Source of the DNA: Paracoccaceae bacterium
GTDB lineage: Bacteria > Pseudomonadota > Alphaproteobacteria > Rhodobacterales > Rhodobacteraceae
DNA length: 64,000 nt
NCBI GenBank assembly: GCA_027489375.1
Contig: JAIXZW010000019.1
Location: 124,001-188,000, forward strand
Direction: 5' to 3'
Under the pieces are notes generated by a model that saw only the letters and a list, made by a program, of their open reading frames with translations, was not told the DNA's origin and made no database searches. Position numbers and translations under genes: made by a program. Shown piece by piece: positions 26,245 to 35,485 of the stretch (its first letter is position 1; the number at the start of each line of letters is the position of its first letter).

Positions 26245-27567
26245 ATGCCAGCCAGCCCAGCCGACAGCGCGATCTACCGCCAGCTTTTCAGCGACGAGGA
26301 CATGGCGCGGCTGTTCACCGACAGCGCCGAATTGCGGGCCATGCTGATCGTGGAAGCCGCGCTTGCCAAGGTGCAGGGCGAGGCGGGGCTGATCCCGCAG
26401 GATGCGGCGGCCTTCATCGCCCGGGCGGCGCACGAGGTGCAGATAGATCCTGCGGGGCTTGCGGGCGAGACGGCGGTCAACGGCGTGCCGGTGCCCGCCT
26501 TTCTGGCGGCTTTCCGCAAGGTGGCGGAGGCGCCCGAACCCATGCAATACCTGCATTGGGGCGCGACCAGTCAGGACATCATGGACACGGCCCTGAGCCT
26601 GCGTTTGCGGCGGGTTCTGGACATATGGGAGGCGCGGACCGAGGCGCTGCTGGCGCGGCTTGCCGTGCTGGCGCGGGATCATGCTGACCTGCCGATGGCG
26701 GCGCGGACCTTTGGGCAGGCCGCGACGCCGACGAGTTTCGGCGCGGTCGTCGCGGGCTGGGGCTGGCCGCTGCTGGAATGGCGCGGCGCGATTGCCGATC
26801 TGCGCAAGGCGGTTCTGGTGCTGTCGCTGTCCGGCGCGGCGGGCACGCTGTCGGCGATGGGCGACAAGGGGCCGGAGGTCCGGGCGCGGCTGGCCGAGGC
26901 GCTGGGGTTGGCCGATCCGGGTCACAGCTGGCACAGCGACCGCTCGGGCATGGCGCGTCTGGCAGGGTTCGCGGCGGGGCTGGCGGGCAGTCTTGGCAAG
27001 ATGGGCGAGGACGTGATCCTGCTGGCGCAATCGGGGCTGGCCGAGGTGACGCTTGCGGCGGGGGGCGCGTCTTCGACCATGCCGCAGAAGCAGAACCCTG
27101 TCGCGGCTTCGGTTCTGGTGGCCTTGGCGCGTCAGGTGATCGGGCTGGCGGCCACGATGCAGGGCGCGGGTCTGCACCGGCAGCAGCGCGACGGTGCGGC
27201 GTGGTTCACCGAATGGCTGACTTTGCCGCAGATGTGCATCTCGACCGGCCGCATGCTTGCGGTGGCCGAGGGGATGATGGCGGGGATCGCGCCGGATGCG
27301 GCTGCGATGCGGGTGCAGCTTGAAGGCGGGCTTGGCCTGATCCATGCCGAGTCCCTCACCTTTGCGCTTGCCGCGCAGGTGCCGCGCCCCGAGGCGCAGG
27401 CCGAGGTAAAGGCGCTGTGCAAGGCGGCGCAGGCCACGGGCAGGCCGCTTGCCGTTCTGGCGGCGGAGCGGTTTCCCGAGCTTGATCTGGCGTCGGTCTT
27501 CGGTCCCGGCGGGCTTGGCCACGCGCCGGCAGAGGCGCGGTCCTTCGCGCAGCGTCTGGGCCGCTAG
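26245..27567 (+). CDS. pcaB: 3-carboxy-cis,cis-muconate cycloisomerase-like lyase
   Basis: 440 residues of the fumarase/aspartase superfamily. The signature GGASSTMPQKQNPVAA is clear, and LHWGATSQDIMDTALSL plus DLPMAARTFGQAATPTSFG are typical of PcaB, which closes beta-carboxymuconate to a lactone in protocatechuate breakdown. No pcaC, pcaD, pcaG or pcaH is adjacent, so a related lyase activity is possible. The start at ATG 26245 has GAGGA upstream; the frame extends further but without support. Confidence 0.8.
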   Translation: MPASPADSAIYRQLFSDEDMARLFTDSAELRAMLIVEAALAKVQGEAGLIPQDAAAFIARAAHEVQIDPAGLAGETAVNGVPVPAFLAAFRKVAEAPEPMQYLHWGATSQDIMDTALSLRLRRVLDIWEARTEALLARLAVLARDHADLPMAARTFGQAATPTSFGAVVAGWGWPLLEWRGAIADLRKAVLVLSLSGAAGTLSAMGDKGPEVRARLAEALGLADPGHSWHSDRSGMARLAGFAAGLAGSLGKMGEDVILLAQSGLAEVTLAAGGASSTMPQKQNPVAASVLVALARQVIGLAATMQGAGLHRQQRDGAAWFTEWLTLPQMCISTGRMLAVAEGMMAGIAPDAAAMRVQLEGGLGLIHAESLTFALAAQVPRPEAQAEVKALCKAAQATGRPLAVLAAERFPELDLASVFGPGGLGHAPAEARSFAQRLGR

Positions 27568-27582
27568 GCTGCCGCGCAAAGG

Positions 27583-27613
27583 AAAAGGGCGCAGGGTTGC
27601 CCCCGCGCCCTTT
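27583..27613. terminator. bidirectional terminator between pcaB and rplY
   Basis: AAAAGGGCGC and GCGCCCTTT arms around a 12-base loop, between the convergent stops. The A/T flanks allow use on both strands. Confidence 0.75.
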
Positions 27614-27632
27614 CGTCAGACTGTCGGACCGA

Positions 27633-28226
27633 TCACTCGGCTTCGGAAGCGACCAGACCCGACGGAGCGTCGATCTTGGCGATCACGAAGTTGCGGTTGA
27701 TCGTCGGCTTGGCGCCGGCGGGCAGGACCACGTCGTTGATGTGGATGACGTCGCCGATCTGCTTGCCGGTCAGGTCCACGGTGATGTGGTCGGGGATGTC
27801 ACCGGCCAGCACCTCGAGTTCGACTTCGGCGCGCACGACGGTCAGGGTGCCGCCGCGCTTGATGCCGGGCGAAGCCGCGGCGTTGTCGAAGTTCACGTGG
27901 ATGAAGAGGTTGATGCGCGATTCGTCATGGATGCGCATGAAGTCGACGTGGGTCGGAAGGTCCTTGACCACATCGCGCTGCACGCCGCGGCAGATCACGT
28001 GCACTTCCTCGCCGCCTTCGACCTTGAGGTTGAAGAGGGTTTGCAGGAAGCGGCCCTGACGCAGACGCTTGAGCAGGTAGTTGTAGTTCAGGTTGATCGG
28101 CGTCGGCTCTTTGCCATCGCCATAGATGATGCCAGGTACGTTGCCCTCACGACGAGCTTGACGAGCGGCCCCCTTGCCTGTCCCCGTCCGCACCACAGCC
28201 AGAAGATCCGGGATCTCGTGTGCCAT
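27633..28226 (-). CDS. rplY: 50S ribosomal protein L25 (Ctc-type, with C-terminal extension)
   Basis: 197 residues, the long TL5/Ctc form of L25 that binds 5S rRNA. The N-terminal domain ([26 protein letters not shown]) is the L25 beta-barrel; after HVDFMRI comes the C-terminal beta domain ([28 protein letters not shown]). The ATG at 28226 has GGAG 7 bases upstream. It is convergent with pcaB. Confidence 0.93.
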   Translation of the reverse strand: MAHEIPDLLAVVRTGTGKGAARQARREGNVPGIIYGDGKEPTPINLNYNYLLKRLRQGRFLQTLFNLKVEGGEEVHVICRGVQRDVVKDLPTHVDFMRIHDESRINLFIHVNFDNAAASPGIKRGGTLTVVRAEVELEVLAGDIPDHITVDLTGKQIGDVIHINDVVLPAGAKPTINRNFVIAKIDAPSGLVASEAE

Positions 28227-28415
28227 AGTCATTCTCCAATGTATAAGTCCGCCGCCCTCCAAGGGTGTGCGACGCGACCGGGGGGCTATAGCCGCGATTC
28301 GGCGTGAAGGAAAGCCGGAAAAGGGGGCGCTGTCGCGGATGGTCGGGGGGTGTCGCGCGCAGGCTTGCCGGTTTCGGGCGGGCGGCCTAGCTGCACAGGA
28401 CAGGAGTTTCAACCC

Positions 28416-29567
28416 ATGTCCTTCCTTCGCACCCTTGCCGTCGCGCGCGCGCCGGTTGCCGCCTTTGCCGCGATGGGGGTGCTTTGGGGCACCTTTGCCG
28501 CGGTGCTGCCGGACCTCAAGGATCAGGTGGGCGTGGACGAGACGCGGCTGGGGCTGATCCTGTTGCCCACACCCTTGGCGGCGGTGATCGCCATGTTGCT
28601 GGCCCCGCTGATCGGCGCGTGGCTGGGGCGGGTGGCGGTGCCGGTGGCGGCGCTGCTCATGGCGGCGGCCTTTGCCCTGCCGGGGCAGGTGACGGTGGTC
28701 TGGGCCTTTCCGCTGGCGATGATGTGCGCAGGCGCCGCGACGGGGCTGACGGATGTGCTGATGAACGCCCGCGTGGCGGCGCTGGAGAACGATCGCGGGT
28801 TGCATCTGATGAACCTGTGCCATGCGGCCTATAGCTTCGGCTATGCGGGGGGCGCGCTGGTCACGGGGGCGATGCGCGGGGCGGAATGGACGCCGCCTTG
28901 GGTCATGGGAAGCTGCGCCGTGCTGGCCGGTGTCTTCGCGCTGATGGCGTGGGAGCGGGACGGGACGATCGAGGGCCTGCTGAAACCCAAGGGGTCCAAG
29001 GCGGCATCGGCGCTGGGCTGGGTGCCGGTGGTGGGGGGCGGGATCGTGCTGATCGCCTTTCTGACCGAAAACGCGGCCGAGAACTGGTCGGCGCTGCATA
29101 TCGAAAAGACGCTGGGCGGATCGCCCGAGCAGGGCGCGATGGGACCGGCGGCGCTGGCGCTGACGATGGGGCTGTCGCGTCTGGCGGGTCAGGGGCTGGT
29201 GACGAAGCTCGACCCTGCGCGGGTGCTGATGGGCGGGGCGCTGCTGTCGGCAAGCGGGGCGCTGGTCGCGGCGATGGCGATCAGCCCGGTCATGGCCTAT
29301 GCGGGGTTCATCGTGATGGGGATCGGGTCGTCCGTCATCGCGCCCACGGCCTTTTCGCTGGTGGGGCGGCTTTCGGAAGCCGAGGCGCGGGCGCGGGCGG
29401 TCGCGCGGGCCACGCTGTTCGGCTATTTCGGCTATTTCTTCGGCCCGCCCATGCTGGGCTTTCTTGCCGGAACCTTCGGGCTGCGCTTCGCCTTTGTCTT
29501 TGCGGCGGTGATGCTTATGACAGTCCTCGTCCTCGCGCCCTTGATGGCGCGGCAGAAGGCTTATTGA
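28416..29567 (+). CDS. major facilitator superfamily transporter (FucP/YbjJ-like)
   Basis: 383 residues with about 12 hydrophobic segments. It begins [35 protein letters not shown], and [16 protein letters not shown] and [18 protein letters not shown] resemble the YbjJ/DHA-type MFS group that handles sugars or unknown solutes. CAGGAG precedes the ATG. Nothing around it suggests the substrate. Confidence 0.75.
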   Translation: MSFLRTLAVARAPVAAFAAMGVLWGTFAAVLPDLKDQVGVDETRLGLILLPTPLAAVIAMLLAPLIGAWLGRVAVPVAALLMAAAFALPGQVTVVWAFPLAMMCAGAATGLTDVLMNARVAALENDRGLHLMNLCHAAYSFGYAGGALVTGAMRGAEWTPPWVMGSCAVLAGVFALMAWERDGTIEGLLKPKGSKAASALGWVPVVGGGIVLIAFLTENAAENWSALHIEKTLGGSPEQGAMGPAALALTMGLSRLAGQGLVTKLDPARVLMGGALLSASGALVAAMAISPVMAYAGFIVMGIGSSVIAPTAFSLVGRLSEAEARARAVARATLFGYFGYFFGPPMLGFLAGTFGLRFAFVFAAVMLMTVLVLAPLMARQKAY

Positions 29568-29592
29568 CCCTTTCACGCTCGCCCAAATATCC
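29568..29592. repeat. intergenic 3' element (ATTTGGG type, inverted)
   Basis: CCCTTTCACGCTCGCCCAAA then TATCC directly after the MFS stop; an inverse relative of 20100-20124. Confidence 0.55.
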
Positions 29593-29634
29593 CACGGGGG
29601 GTGCGGGGGGTGTGAAACCCCCCGCTGCGACGCC

Positions 29635-30798
29635 TCAGGCCCAGTTGCCTTCGAAATCTGCCGGAACCAGCAGGTTGGCGCGGGAGAGGTTCTGCACCGA
29701 TTTCTCGCCGCAGAGCGCCATCGTGATGTCGAGTTCCTTGCGGATCACCTCGAGCGCGGTCGTGACACCGGCTTCGCCCATCGCGCCGAGGCCGTGGATA
29801 TAGGCGCGGCCGATGAAGGTGCCTTTGGCGCCGAGGGCGAGGGCTTTCAGCACGTCCTGACCGGAGCGGATGCCGGAATCCATGAACACTTCGGTCTTGT
29901 CGCCCACGGCGCGGGCGATGCGGGGGAGCATGCGGATGGCCGAGAGCGCGCCGTCGAGTTGCCGCCCCCCGTGGTTCGAGACGATGATGGCATCGGCCCC
30001 GAAATCGGCGGCGAGGCGGGCGTCGTCTTCGTCGAGGATGCCTTTCAGGATCAGCTTGCCGCCCCATTGGTCGCGGATGCGGGCGATCTTGGTCCAGTCG
30101 AGATGCGGGTCGAACTGTTCCGAGGTCCAGCTCATCAGGCTGGACAGGTCGCCGACGCCTTTGGCGTGGCCCACGATGTTGCGGAAGGTGCGGCGCTTCG
30201 TGGCGAGCATTTCCATCGACCATTGCGGGCGGATCGCCATGTCGAGGATGTTGCGGAGCGTCATCCTGGGCGGGGCGGTCAGGCCGTTCTTCAGATCCTT
30301 GTGCCGCTGCCCGAGGATTTGCAGATCGAGCGTGAGAACGAGCGCCGAGCAGCCCGCAGCGCGGGCGCGTTCGATGGCGCTGTCGACGAATTCCTCGTCC
30401 TTCATCACGTAAAGCTGGAACCAGAAGGGTTTCTTCGTGTGTTCGGCGATGTCCTCGATGGAGCAGATCGACATGGTCGAAAGCGTGAAGGGGACGCCGA
30501 ATTTCTCGGCGGCGCGGGCGGCCTTGATCTCGCCATCCGCCCTTTGCATGCCGGTCATGCCGACGGGGGCGAGGGCCACGGGCATGGCCACGGGTTCGCC
30601 GATCATCGTGCTGGTGGTGGAGCGGCCATCCATATCCACCGCGACCTTCTGGCGGAGGCGGAGCTTGGCGAAATCGGTCGTATTCTCGCGGAAGGTCTGT
30701 TCGGTGTAGCTGCCGCTTTCGCAATAGTCGAAGAACATCTTCGGCGTGCGGCGCTTGTGCAGGCGCTTGAGGTCGTCGATGCAGGTGATGACGGTCAT
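29635..30798 (-). CDS. lldD: FMN-dependent L-lactate dehydrogenase
   Basis: 387 residues of the alpha-hydroxyacid oxidase family, which oxidises L-lactate to pyruvate and passes electrons to the membrane quinone pool. It shows [14 protein letters not shown], the FMN site [13 protein letters not shown], the catalytic-base motif [14 protein letters not shown] and [35 protein letters not shown]. The start is the ATG at 30798; a GTG at 30837 would run through the palindrome at 30816-30838. It is divergent from a MarR regulator gene. Confidence 0.9.
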   Translation of the reverse strand: MTVITCIDDLKRLHKRRTPKMFFDYCESGSYTEQTFRENTTDFAKLRLRQKVAVDMDGRSTTSTMIGEPVAMPVALAPVGMTGMQRADGEIKAARAAEKFGVPFTLSTMSICSIEDIAEHTKKPFWFQLYVMKDEEFVDSAIERARAAGCSALVLTLDLQILGQRHKDLKNGLTAPPRMTLRNILDMAIRPQWSMEMLATKRRTFRNIVGHAKGVGDLSSLMSWTSEQFDPHLDWTKIARIRDQWGGKLILKGILDEDDARLAADFGADAIIVSNHGGRQLDGALSAIRMLPRIARAVGDKTEVFMDSGIRSGQDVLKALALGAKGTFIGRAYIHGLGAMGEAGVTTALEVIRKELDITMALCGEKSVQNLSRANLLVPADFEGNWA

Positions 30799-30815
30799 GG
30801 CGGCAACTTTCGCTG

Positions 30816-30838
30816 ATTGGTTAGATATCCTTACCAAT
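30816..30838. promoter_or_regulatory. candidate operator between lldD and marR
   Basis: ATTGGT-N11-ACCAAT, a perfect 6-bp inverted repeat with partial matches inside, 18 bases upstream of the lldD ATG. The length fits a dimeric winged-helix regulator, and the MarR gene is the obvious candidate. Confidence 0.5.
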
Positions 30839-31017
30839 GCCCCGCGAAACCCGCAAGTGGCCCCATCCGAAAGGTGTTATGGCGTGCCTCTGGGCGGGGC
30901 ATGCTGTGCCTCTGGCCAGATATTCCTGCGGTTCCGCGCAATCTAACGAGGTTCGGGATGGCACCACATCGTTCAGGTTCGGACGGCTTGGTGCGGTAAC
31001 GAACCAAGGACGAGTGT

Positions 31018-31473
31018 ATGGATCAGGGTAAAGACGACGGCGCGGCCTTTCTCGGCTTTTTCGCCGAGGTGAGTGCATTCGACCAGATGGTGCGCGCACT
31101 GGTGGAGGCGCGCCTGCCCAAGGGGTTCCAGTGGTCGCAATTCGCGGTGCTGAACCACCTTTATCTTGCCGGCGAGGGGCAGACCCCCGTGGCGCTGGCG
31201 CGGACTTTCGAAGTGCCGAAAACCTCGATGACGCACACGCTGATCGTGCTGGAAAAGCACGGGCTGGTGCGGATCGAACCGAACCCGCGCGACGGGCGGT
31301 CGAAGCTGGTCTGGCTGACGCCCAAGGGGCGGACGCTGCGGGGCGTGGCGATCACCGCGCTGGAGCCTGATCTGGCGGCGCTGGGCCGGTCCGTGACCGA
31401 AGAAAGCCTTGCCCCGCTGCGGCAGGCGCTGTTCGCGCTGCGGGCCGCGATGGAAGCGGTGCGCGGGGACTGA
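31018..31473 (+). CDS. MarR-family transcriptional regulator
   Basis: 151 residues. The winged helix is seen in WSQFAVLNHLYLAGEGQTPVALARTFEVPKTSMTHTLIVLEKHGLVRIEPNPRDGRSKLVWLTPKGRTL, where the D-x-R wing (NPRDGRS) is diagnostic. AAGGA precedes the ATG at 31018. Divergence from lldD with a palindrome between them suggests it controls lactate use, which is inference. Confidence 0.87.
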   Translation: MDQGKDDGAAFLGFFAEVSAFDQMVRALVEARLPKGFQWSQFAVLNHLYLAGEGQTPVALARTFEVPKTSMTHTLIVLEKHGLVRIEPNPRDGRSKLVWLTPKGRTLRGVAITALEPDLAALGRSVTEESLAPLRQALFALRAAMEAVRGD

Positions 31474-31479
31474 CGGGCG

Positions 31480-31501
31480 GGCCTGACCCGGAGGTCAGGC
31501 C
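31480..31501. terminator. hairpin between marR and trpA ends
   Basis: GGCCTGACC-CGGA-GGTCAGGCC, a perfect 9-bp stem between convergent genes, overlapping the trpA stop region. It has no T-run, so termination strength is uncertain. Confidence 0.5.
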
Positions 31502-32286
31502 GAATGTGCCCCCGCCGCGAGCGAGGCGACGAAGGACAGAACGTCCGGCACCGCACGTTTCGCGCCGATTTCCTTGACGATGGCCGATCCCACCACGCAG
31601 CCATCCGCCACGCTGGCGATGGTGCGGGCCGCTTCGGGCGTGTTGATGCCGAAGCCCACGATCACGGGCAGATCGGTCGCGGCCTTGATGCGGGCGACTT
31701 CGGGACCGACATCGGTGGCCTGTGCGGCGGCTGCGCCGGTGATGCCGGTGATCGAGACGTAATAGACGAAGCCGGAGGTGTTTTGCAGCACCTTGGGCAG
31801 GCGTTTCGCATCGGTCGTGGGGGTCGCAAGGCGGATGAAGTTGAGACCCGCCTTTTGCGCGGGGATGCACAGTTCCTCGTCTTCTTCGGGCGGAAGGTCG
31901 ACGACGATCAGACCGTCGATGCCCGCCTCTTTCGCCTCGGTCAGGAAGCGGTCGACGCCGCGGGAATAGATCGGGTTGTAATAGCCCATCATCACGATGG
32001 GGGTCGTCGCATCCTTGGCGCGGAAGGCGCGGACCATGTCGAGCAGGCGGTCGGTCGTCATGCCGATTTCCAGCGCGCGCTGTCCGGCAAGCTGGATCGT
32101 CGGGCCATCGGCCATCGGGTCGGTGAAGGGCATGCCGAGTTCGATGATGTCCACGCCCGCCCTGGGCAGGCCGAGCATCAGCTCGAGGCAGGTTTCGGGG
32201 TCGGGATCGCCGCCCATGATATAGGAGACGAAGGCCTTTTTGCCCTCGGCCTTGAGCCGCGCGAAGGTTGCGTCGATTCTGGTCAT
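31495..32286 (-). CDS. trpA: tryptophan synthase alpha subunit
   Basis: 263 residues, standard length. It cleaves indole-3-glycerol phosphate and feeds indole to TrpB. The catalytic residues E49 and D60 are exactly placed in [29 protein letters not shown] and the phosphate-binding VGFGINTPE and [10 protein letters not shown] strands are present. trpB is not in the window; separation of trpA from trpB occurs in several alphaproteobacteria. Confidence 0.95.
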   Translation of the reverse strand: MTRIDATFARLKAEGKKAFVSYIMGGDPDPETCLELMLGLPRAGVDIIELGMPFTDPMADGPTIQLAGQRALEIGMTTDRLLDMVRAFRAKDATTPIVMMGYYNPIYSRGVDRFLTEAKEAGIDGLIVVDLPPEEDEELCIPAQKAGLNFIRLATPTTDAKRLPKVLQNTSGFVYYVSITGITGAAAAQATDVGPEVARIKAATDLPVIVGFGINTPEAARTIASVADGCVVGSAIVKEIGAKRAVPDVLSFVASLAAGAHSA

Positions 32287-32359
32287 GTCTGCCCCGCCCG
32301 TTTACACCAAAGCGGGTTTCGCACGGGCGGGCGGGAAAGATCAACCCGCCCCTGCGCGG

Positions 32360-32791
32360 TCAGGCGTCTGCCGTGGCATCGAGCGGCTCTTCCGGCGTGA
32401 CCGAAATCATCCAATGCGTGCCGTAGCGGTCTTTCAGCATGCCGAAGCCGCGCGAAAAGAAGCTGGGGCCATAGTCCTGGATCACCGCCCCGCCTGCGGA
32501 GAGGGCGTTGAAGAGGCGTTTTCCCTCGCTCACCGTATCGGCCACGGTCATGATCGAGACGGCGCCTTGCGCATCGCCCGCCATCCCCGGCGGGTAGTCG
32601 GAGGCCATGAGCACGCCATCGGGCAGGGTCAGCTGGCCGTGGATCACGCGGGTCGGATCGCGCAGGGTGTCGTCCATGTCGGGGGCATCGGAATAGCGCA
32701 TCATCGACAGGTCTTCGGCCCCGAAGACATCGGCGTAGAAGGCGAGCGCCTCGGCGCAGTGGCCTTGGAAATGGATGTAGGGAATGGGCAT
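32360..32791 (-). CDS. VOC-family (PhnB-like glyoxalase fold) protein
   Basis: 143 residues from the ATG at 32791 with AAGGAGGT upstream. MPIPYIHFQGHCAEALAFYADVFGAE, the DAPDMDDTLRDPTRVIHGQLTL block and the end FGMLKDRYGTHWMISVTP match the PhnB/YjdN group of VOC proteins. Their ligand is usually unknown; the family covers glyoxalases, antibiotic-binding proteins and isomerases. It lies between trpA and ychF. Confidence 0.85.
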   Translation of the reverse strand: MPIPYIHFQGHCAEALAFYADVFGAEDLSMMRYSDAPDMDDTLRDPTRVIHGQLTLPDGVLMASDYPPGMAGDAQGAVSIMTVADTVSEGKRLFNALSAGGAVIQDYGPSFFSRGFGMLKDRYGTHWMISVTPEEPLDATADA

Positions 32792-32910
32792 GGACACCTC
32801 CTTTGCGTGGCATGGATGCAGGATACGCCCGAAGGCCCGAGTCGGGGAACTTGATAACCCCGCCCGCGCAAACTAGAAGCGGCCCGTTCAGGACAACGGA
32901 GTGCGGCGCG

Positions 32911-34008
32911 ATGGGTTTCAAGATGGGGATCGTGGGTCTGCCGAATGTCGGCAAATCGACCCTGTTCAACGCGCTGACGCGCACCGCTGCCGCGCAGGCC
33001 GCGAACTTTCCCTTTTGCACCATCGAACCCAACGTGGGCGAGGTGGCGGTTCCCGATGCGCGGCTTGACAAGCTGGCCGCGATTGCCGGATCGAAGCAGA
33101 TCATCCCGACGCGCATGACCTTTGTCGATATCGCCGGTCTGGTGCGCGGTGCATCCAAGGGCGAGGGGTTGGGCAACCAGTTCCTTGCCAATATCCGCGA
33201 ATGTGACGCCATCGCCCATGTGCTGCGCTGCTTCGAGGATGGCGACATCACCCATGTCGAAGGCCGGATCGACCCCGTGGCCGATGCCGAGACGATCGAG
33301 ACCGAGTTGATGCTGGCCGACCTCGAGTCGGTCGAGCGGCGGTTGACCAACCTTGCCAAGAAGCTGCGCGGCGGGGATCAGGAGGTTCTGGATCAGGACC
33401 GTCTGTTGCGCGCGGCGCAGGCGGCGCTGAACGATGGCAAGCCCGCCCGCACCGTGAAGGTCGATGCCGAGGACGAGCGGCAGTGGCGGATGCTGCAGCT
33501 CTTGACCGCGAAGCCCGTGCTTTACGTCTGCAACGTCGAGGAATCCTGCGCCGCCAAGGGCAACAGCCAGTCCGAGCGCGTGGCGAAGATGGCCGCGGCC
33601 CAAGGGGCGGCGACGGTGGTGATCTCGGCCCGCATCGAGGAAGAGATCAGCCAGTTGGCCGAGGACGAAGCGGCCATGTTCCTTGAGGAAATGGGGCTGC
33701 ACGAGGCGGGGCTGGACCGTCTGATCAAGGCGGGCTACGCGCTTCTGGGGCTGCGGACCTATTTCACCGTCGGCCCGAAGGAGGCCCGCGCCTGGACGAT
33801 CGAGGCGGGCTGGCTTGCGCCGCGTGCGGCGGGGGTGATCCACGGCGATTTCGAAAAGGGTTTCATCCGCGCCGAGACCATCGCCTTTGAGGATTACATC
33901 TCCGGAAACGGCGAGGCGGGAGCCAAGGAGGCGGGCAAGTTCCGCGTCGAAGGCAAGACCTACGAGGTCAAGGACGGCGACGTCCTGCATTTCCTGTTCA
34001 GCGGCTGA
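32911..34008 (+). CDS. ychF: redox-regulated ATPase YchF (OBG family)
   Basis: 365 residues. The P-loop is G9-LPNVGKST, which despite the G-protein fold prefers ATP in this family; FVDIAGLVRGASKGEGLGNQFLANIRE is the G3 region. The C-terminal TGS domain includes FTVGPKEARAWTIEAG and the end VKDGDVLHFLFSG. It binds ribosomes and the 26S-like machinery in other organisms and responds to oxidative stress. It is not next to pth here, unlike in many bacteria. Confidence 0.95.
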   Translation: MGFKMGIVGLPNVGKSTLFNALTRTAAAQAANFPFCTIEPNVGEVAVPDARLDKLAAIAGSKQIIPTRMTFVDIAGLVRGASKGEGLGNQFLANIRECDAIAHVLRCFEDGDITHVEGRIDPVADAETIETELMLADLESVERRLTNLAKKLRGGDQEVLDQDRLLRAAQAALNDGKPARTVKVDAEDERQWRMLQLLTAKPVLYVCNVEESCAAKGNSQSERVAKMAAAQGAATVVISARIEEEISQLAEDEAAMFLEEMGLHEAGLDRLIKAGYALLGLRTYFTVGPKEARAWTIEAGWLAPRAAGVIHGDFEKGFIRAETIAFEDYISGNGEAGAKEAGKFRVEGKTYEVKDGDVLHFLFSG

Positions 34009-34172
34009 GGCGGCGTATTTTCGGGCATTCGCGTCCGCTTGCGCGCCGTTTTGGCCCGTCCGGGGTTTCCTGACGCAGGGAGGCGGCATTTCTCTTGCGG
34101 CGCAGGATGCCGCGGCGCAGGATGAACCCCGGTGCGGCAGGGCTTTGCCTGTCATCTGGTGCGAGTGGGTCC

Positions 34173-34349
34173 ATGTTGGACGCGGAACAGATCGAGGCGT
34201 TTCTGGCCGTTTTCGGCGCGCCTGTCACGGATGCCGCCACGAAGCGCGTGACGGTCGCGTCACAACCCGCCAAGCCAGCGGGCCGAGCGGCCGCGAAATC
34301 CCCCCGACCCGCCCCGATTTCTCCCGTCATGCCACCGAAGTCACCATAA
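34173..34349 (+). CDS. possible small ORF upstream of tRNA-Ser
   Basis: 58 codons starting MLDAEQIEAFLAVFGAP, then an Ala/Pro/Lys-rich tail. There is no clear ribosome site and no known domain. The rest of 34009-34389 shows nothing else I can assign. It may be noncoding. Confidence 0.2.
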   Translation: MLDAEQIEAFLAVFGAPVTDAATKRVTVASQPAKPAGRAAAKSPRPAPISPVMPPKSP

Positions 34350-34389
34350 CCCCTTGCACGCCCCCGACACCCCCGTTATTGCGGTCAGC

Positions 34390-34479
34390 GGAGCTGTGGC
34401 CGAGTGGTCGAAGGCACACCCCTGCTAAGGGTGCAGACGGGGAACCGTCTCGAGGGTTCGAATCCCTTCGGCTCCGCCA
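34390..34479 (+). tRNA. tRNA-Ser(GCT)
   Basis: 90 bases with an encoded CCA end. Acceptor arms GGAGCTG and CGGCTCC pair with one G-U. The anticodon stem CACCC/GGGTG encloses CTGCTAA with anticodon GCT at 34424-34426. The long variable arm (AGACGGGGAACCGTCTC) is typical of serine tRNAs. The T arm is GAGGG-TTCGAAT-CCCTT. It reads AGC and AGU codons and serves as the insertion point of the adjacent element. Confidence 0.95.
34466..34479 (+). other. putative att site, tRNA side
   Basis: CTTCGGCTCCGCCA, ending exactly at the tRNA CCA; identical to 43101-43114. Confidence 0.7.
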
Positions 34480-34660
34480 CCCACCTTTGATTTCATTACA
34501 TAAATAGAGGGTTTTGGCGCGTTACCCATCTTCAAACCCATCAACCTGAAAACGCTTGGCGCTTCGTCGCGGTTCGGTCGGCTGCTTTGATTTCCGTTTG
34601 ATTTGTCGGGCGCGAAGTTGGGCGCGGGGTATCCTGCTTTCGGAAAACGCCCAGCGCGGC

Positions 34661-34710
34661 CTTAGGGCAATCTTAGGGCGGTCGCGCCAAACCTTACCGC
34701 AATCTTACCG
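34661..34710 (+). repeat. paired 18-bp repeats near att
   Basis: CTTAGGGCAATCTTAGGG (34661-34678) and CTTACCGCAATCTTACCG (34693-34710), 32 bases apart. They are identical except that each GG is swapped for CC, i.e. CTTASSGCAATCTTASSG. They could be arm-type integrase or excisionase sites. Confidence 0.55.
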
Positions 34711-34872
34711 TGTCGCGCTTTCCGTCTTTGCGGATAGGTCGAGCGGGGGTGAAAGGTTTTTTCGTGCCGTTTATGTCAGCAAGATGAAGGCGGCGGTCCC
34801 GCCGATGAAAGGCTGTAGGCTTCTTACCCCCCCCCCTACGCCTCCGTTACCCCCCGATATGAAACGGGGCGG

Positions 34873-34900
34873 AAAGCAAAAGCCCCGCGCTGGGCGGGGC
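34873..34900 (-). terminator. terminator of the minus-strand pair 35791-34934
   Basis: Stem GCCCCGC / GCGGGGC with loop CCAGC on the minus strand, followed by TTTTGCTTTC. It sits 34 bases past the stop of the 175-residue gene. Confidence 0.75.
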
Positions 34901-34933
34901 CTTCGGTTTCGCTGCATTGAGAGAAAGTCGGGC

Positions 34934-35461
34934 CTAGCCAGCCCTTGCAGCGTTCCATTCCTCGGTATGCAGATCGGCAATGCGCTTCACCGTTTCGGCC
35001 AGCGTGTCCATTAGCGTTAACAGCGCATGGCCTAGAGGGGTGGTGCCGTTCAAGTCCTTCGCTTCGGTCGCAAGCTCATACAGCGCAGCCGACAGGCCAA
35101 CCGCCCGCATGATTGCGGCCTCTCCGTTTTCATATGCTTCCCGAAACTTGGACGTTATAGCGCTTTGTGCGGCCTCGCCTTCGGGCGGCAAGGTCAGGTT
35201 GCGGGCAAGCGTTTCAGCTTCCTGCCAAAACAAGGGGGCGGCTTCCTTGCTCGGCAGGTCAAAAACCCCGAATGCGGTAACGGCGCACATTTTCAGGGCG
35301 AAGTCTGCTGCGCTTGTGCTGGGCAAGGCCGCCATTTCATCGGCCAACTTGCAGGCTTCGTTGGCTAGCTTATCGGTCGTTTCTTCGTCGGCTTCGGGGA
35401 GGCTGGCACGGCGTTCTGCGGCTTGCCATTCGAGAAAGCGGCGCATGATTTCAGTCTGCAT
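34934..35461 (-). CDS. hypothetical helical protein of the element
   Basis: 175 residues, acidic and predicted mainly helical (KLANEACKLADEMAALP, GHALLTLMDTLAETVKRIADLHTEEWN), with no signal or membrane segment. I recognise no family. It lies 24 bases after the 101-residue gene on the same strand and is followed by a terminator, so both are probably one transcript from the promoter at about 35830-35860. Confidence 0.6.
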   Translation of the reverse strand: MQTEIMRRFLEWQAAERRASLPEADEETTDKLANEACKLADEMAALPSTSAADFALKMCAVTAFGVFDLPSKEAAPLFWQEAETLARNLTLPPEGEAAQSAITSKFREAYENGEAAIMRAVGLSAALYELATEAKDLNGTTPLGHALLTLMDTLAETVKRIADLHTEEWNAARAG

Positions 35462-35485
35462 TTAATCCTCTTTGTTGGTGGTTGG

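Larger units (their letters stand above)
34480..34933. other. element end adjacent to tRNA, no gene seen
   Basis: 454 bases with no convincing gene. It contains the paired 18-bp repeats at 34661-34710 and the terminator at 34873-34900 of the minus-strand genes. Confidence 0.5.
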
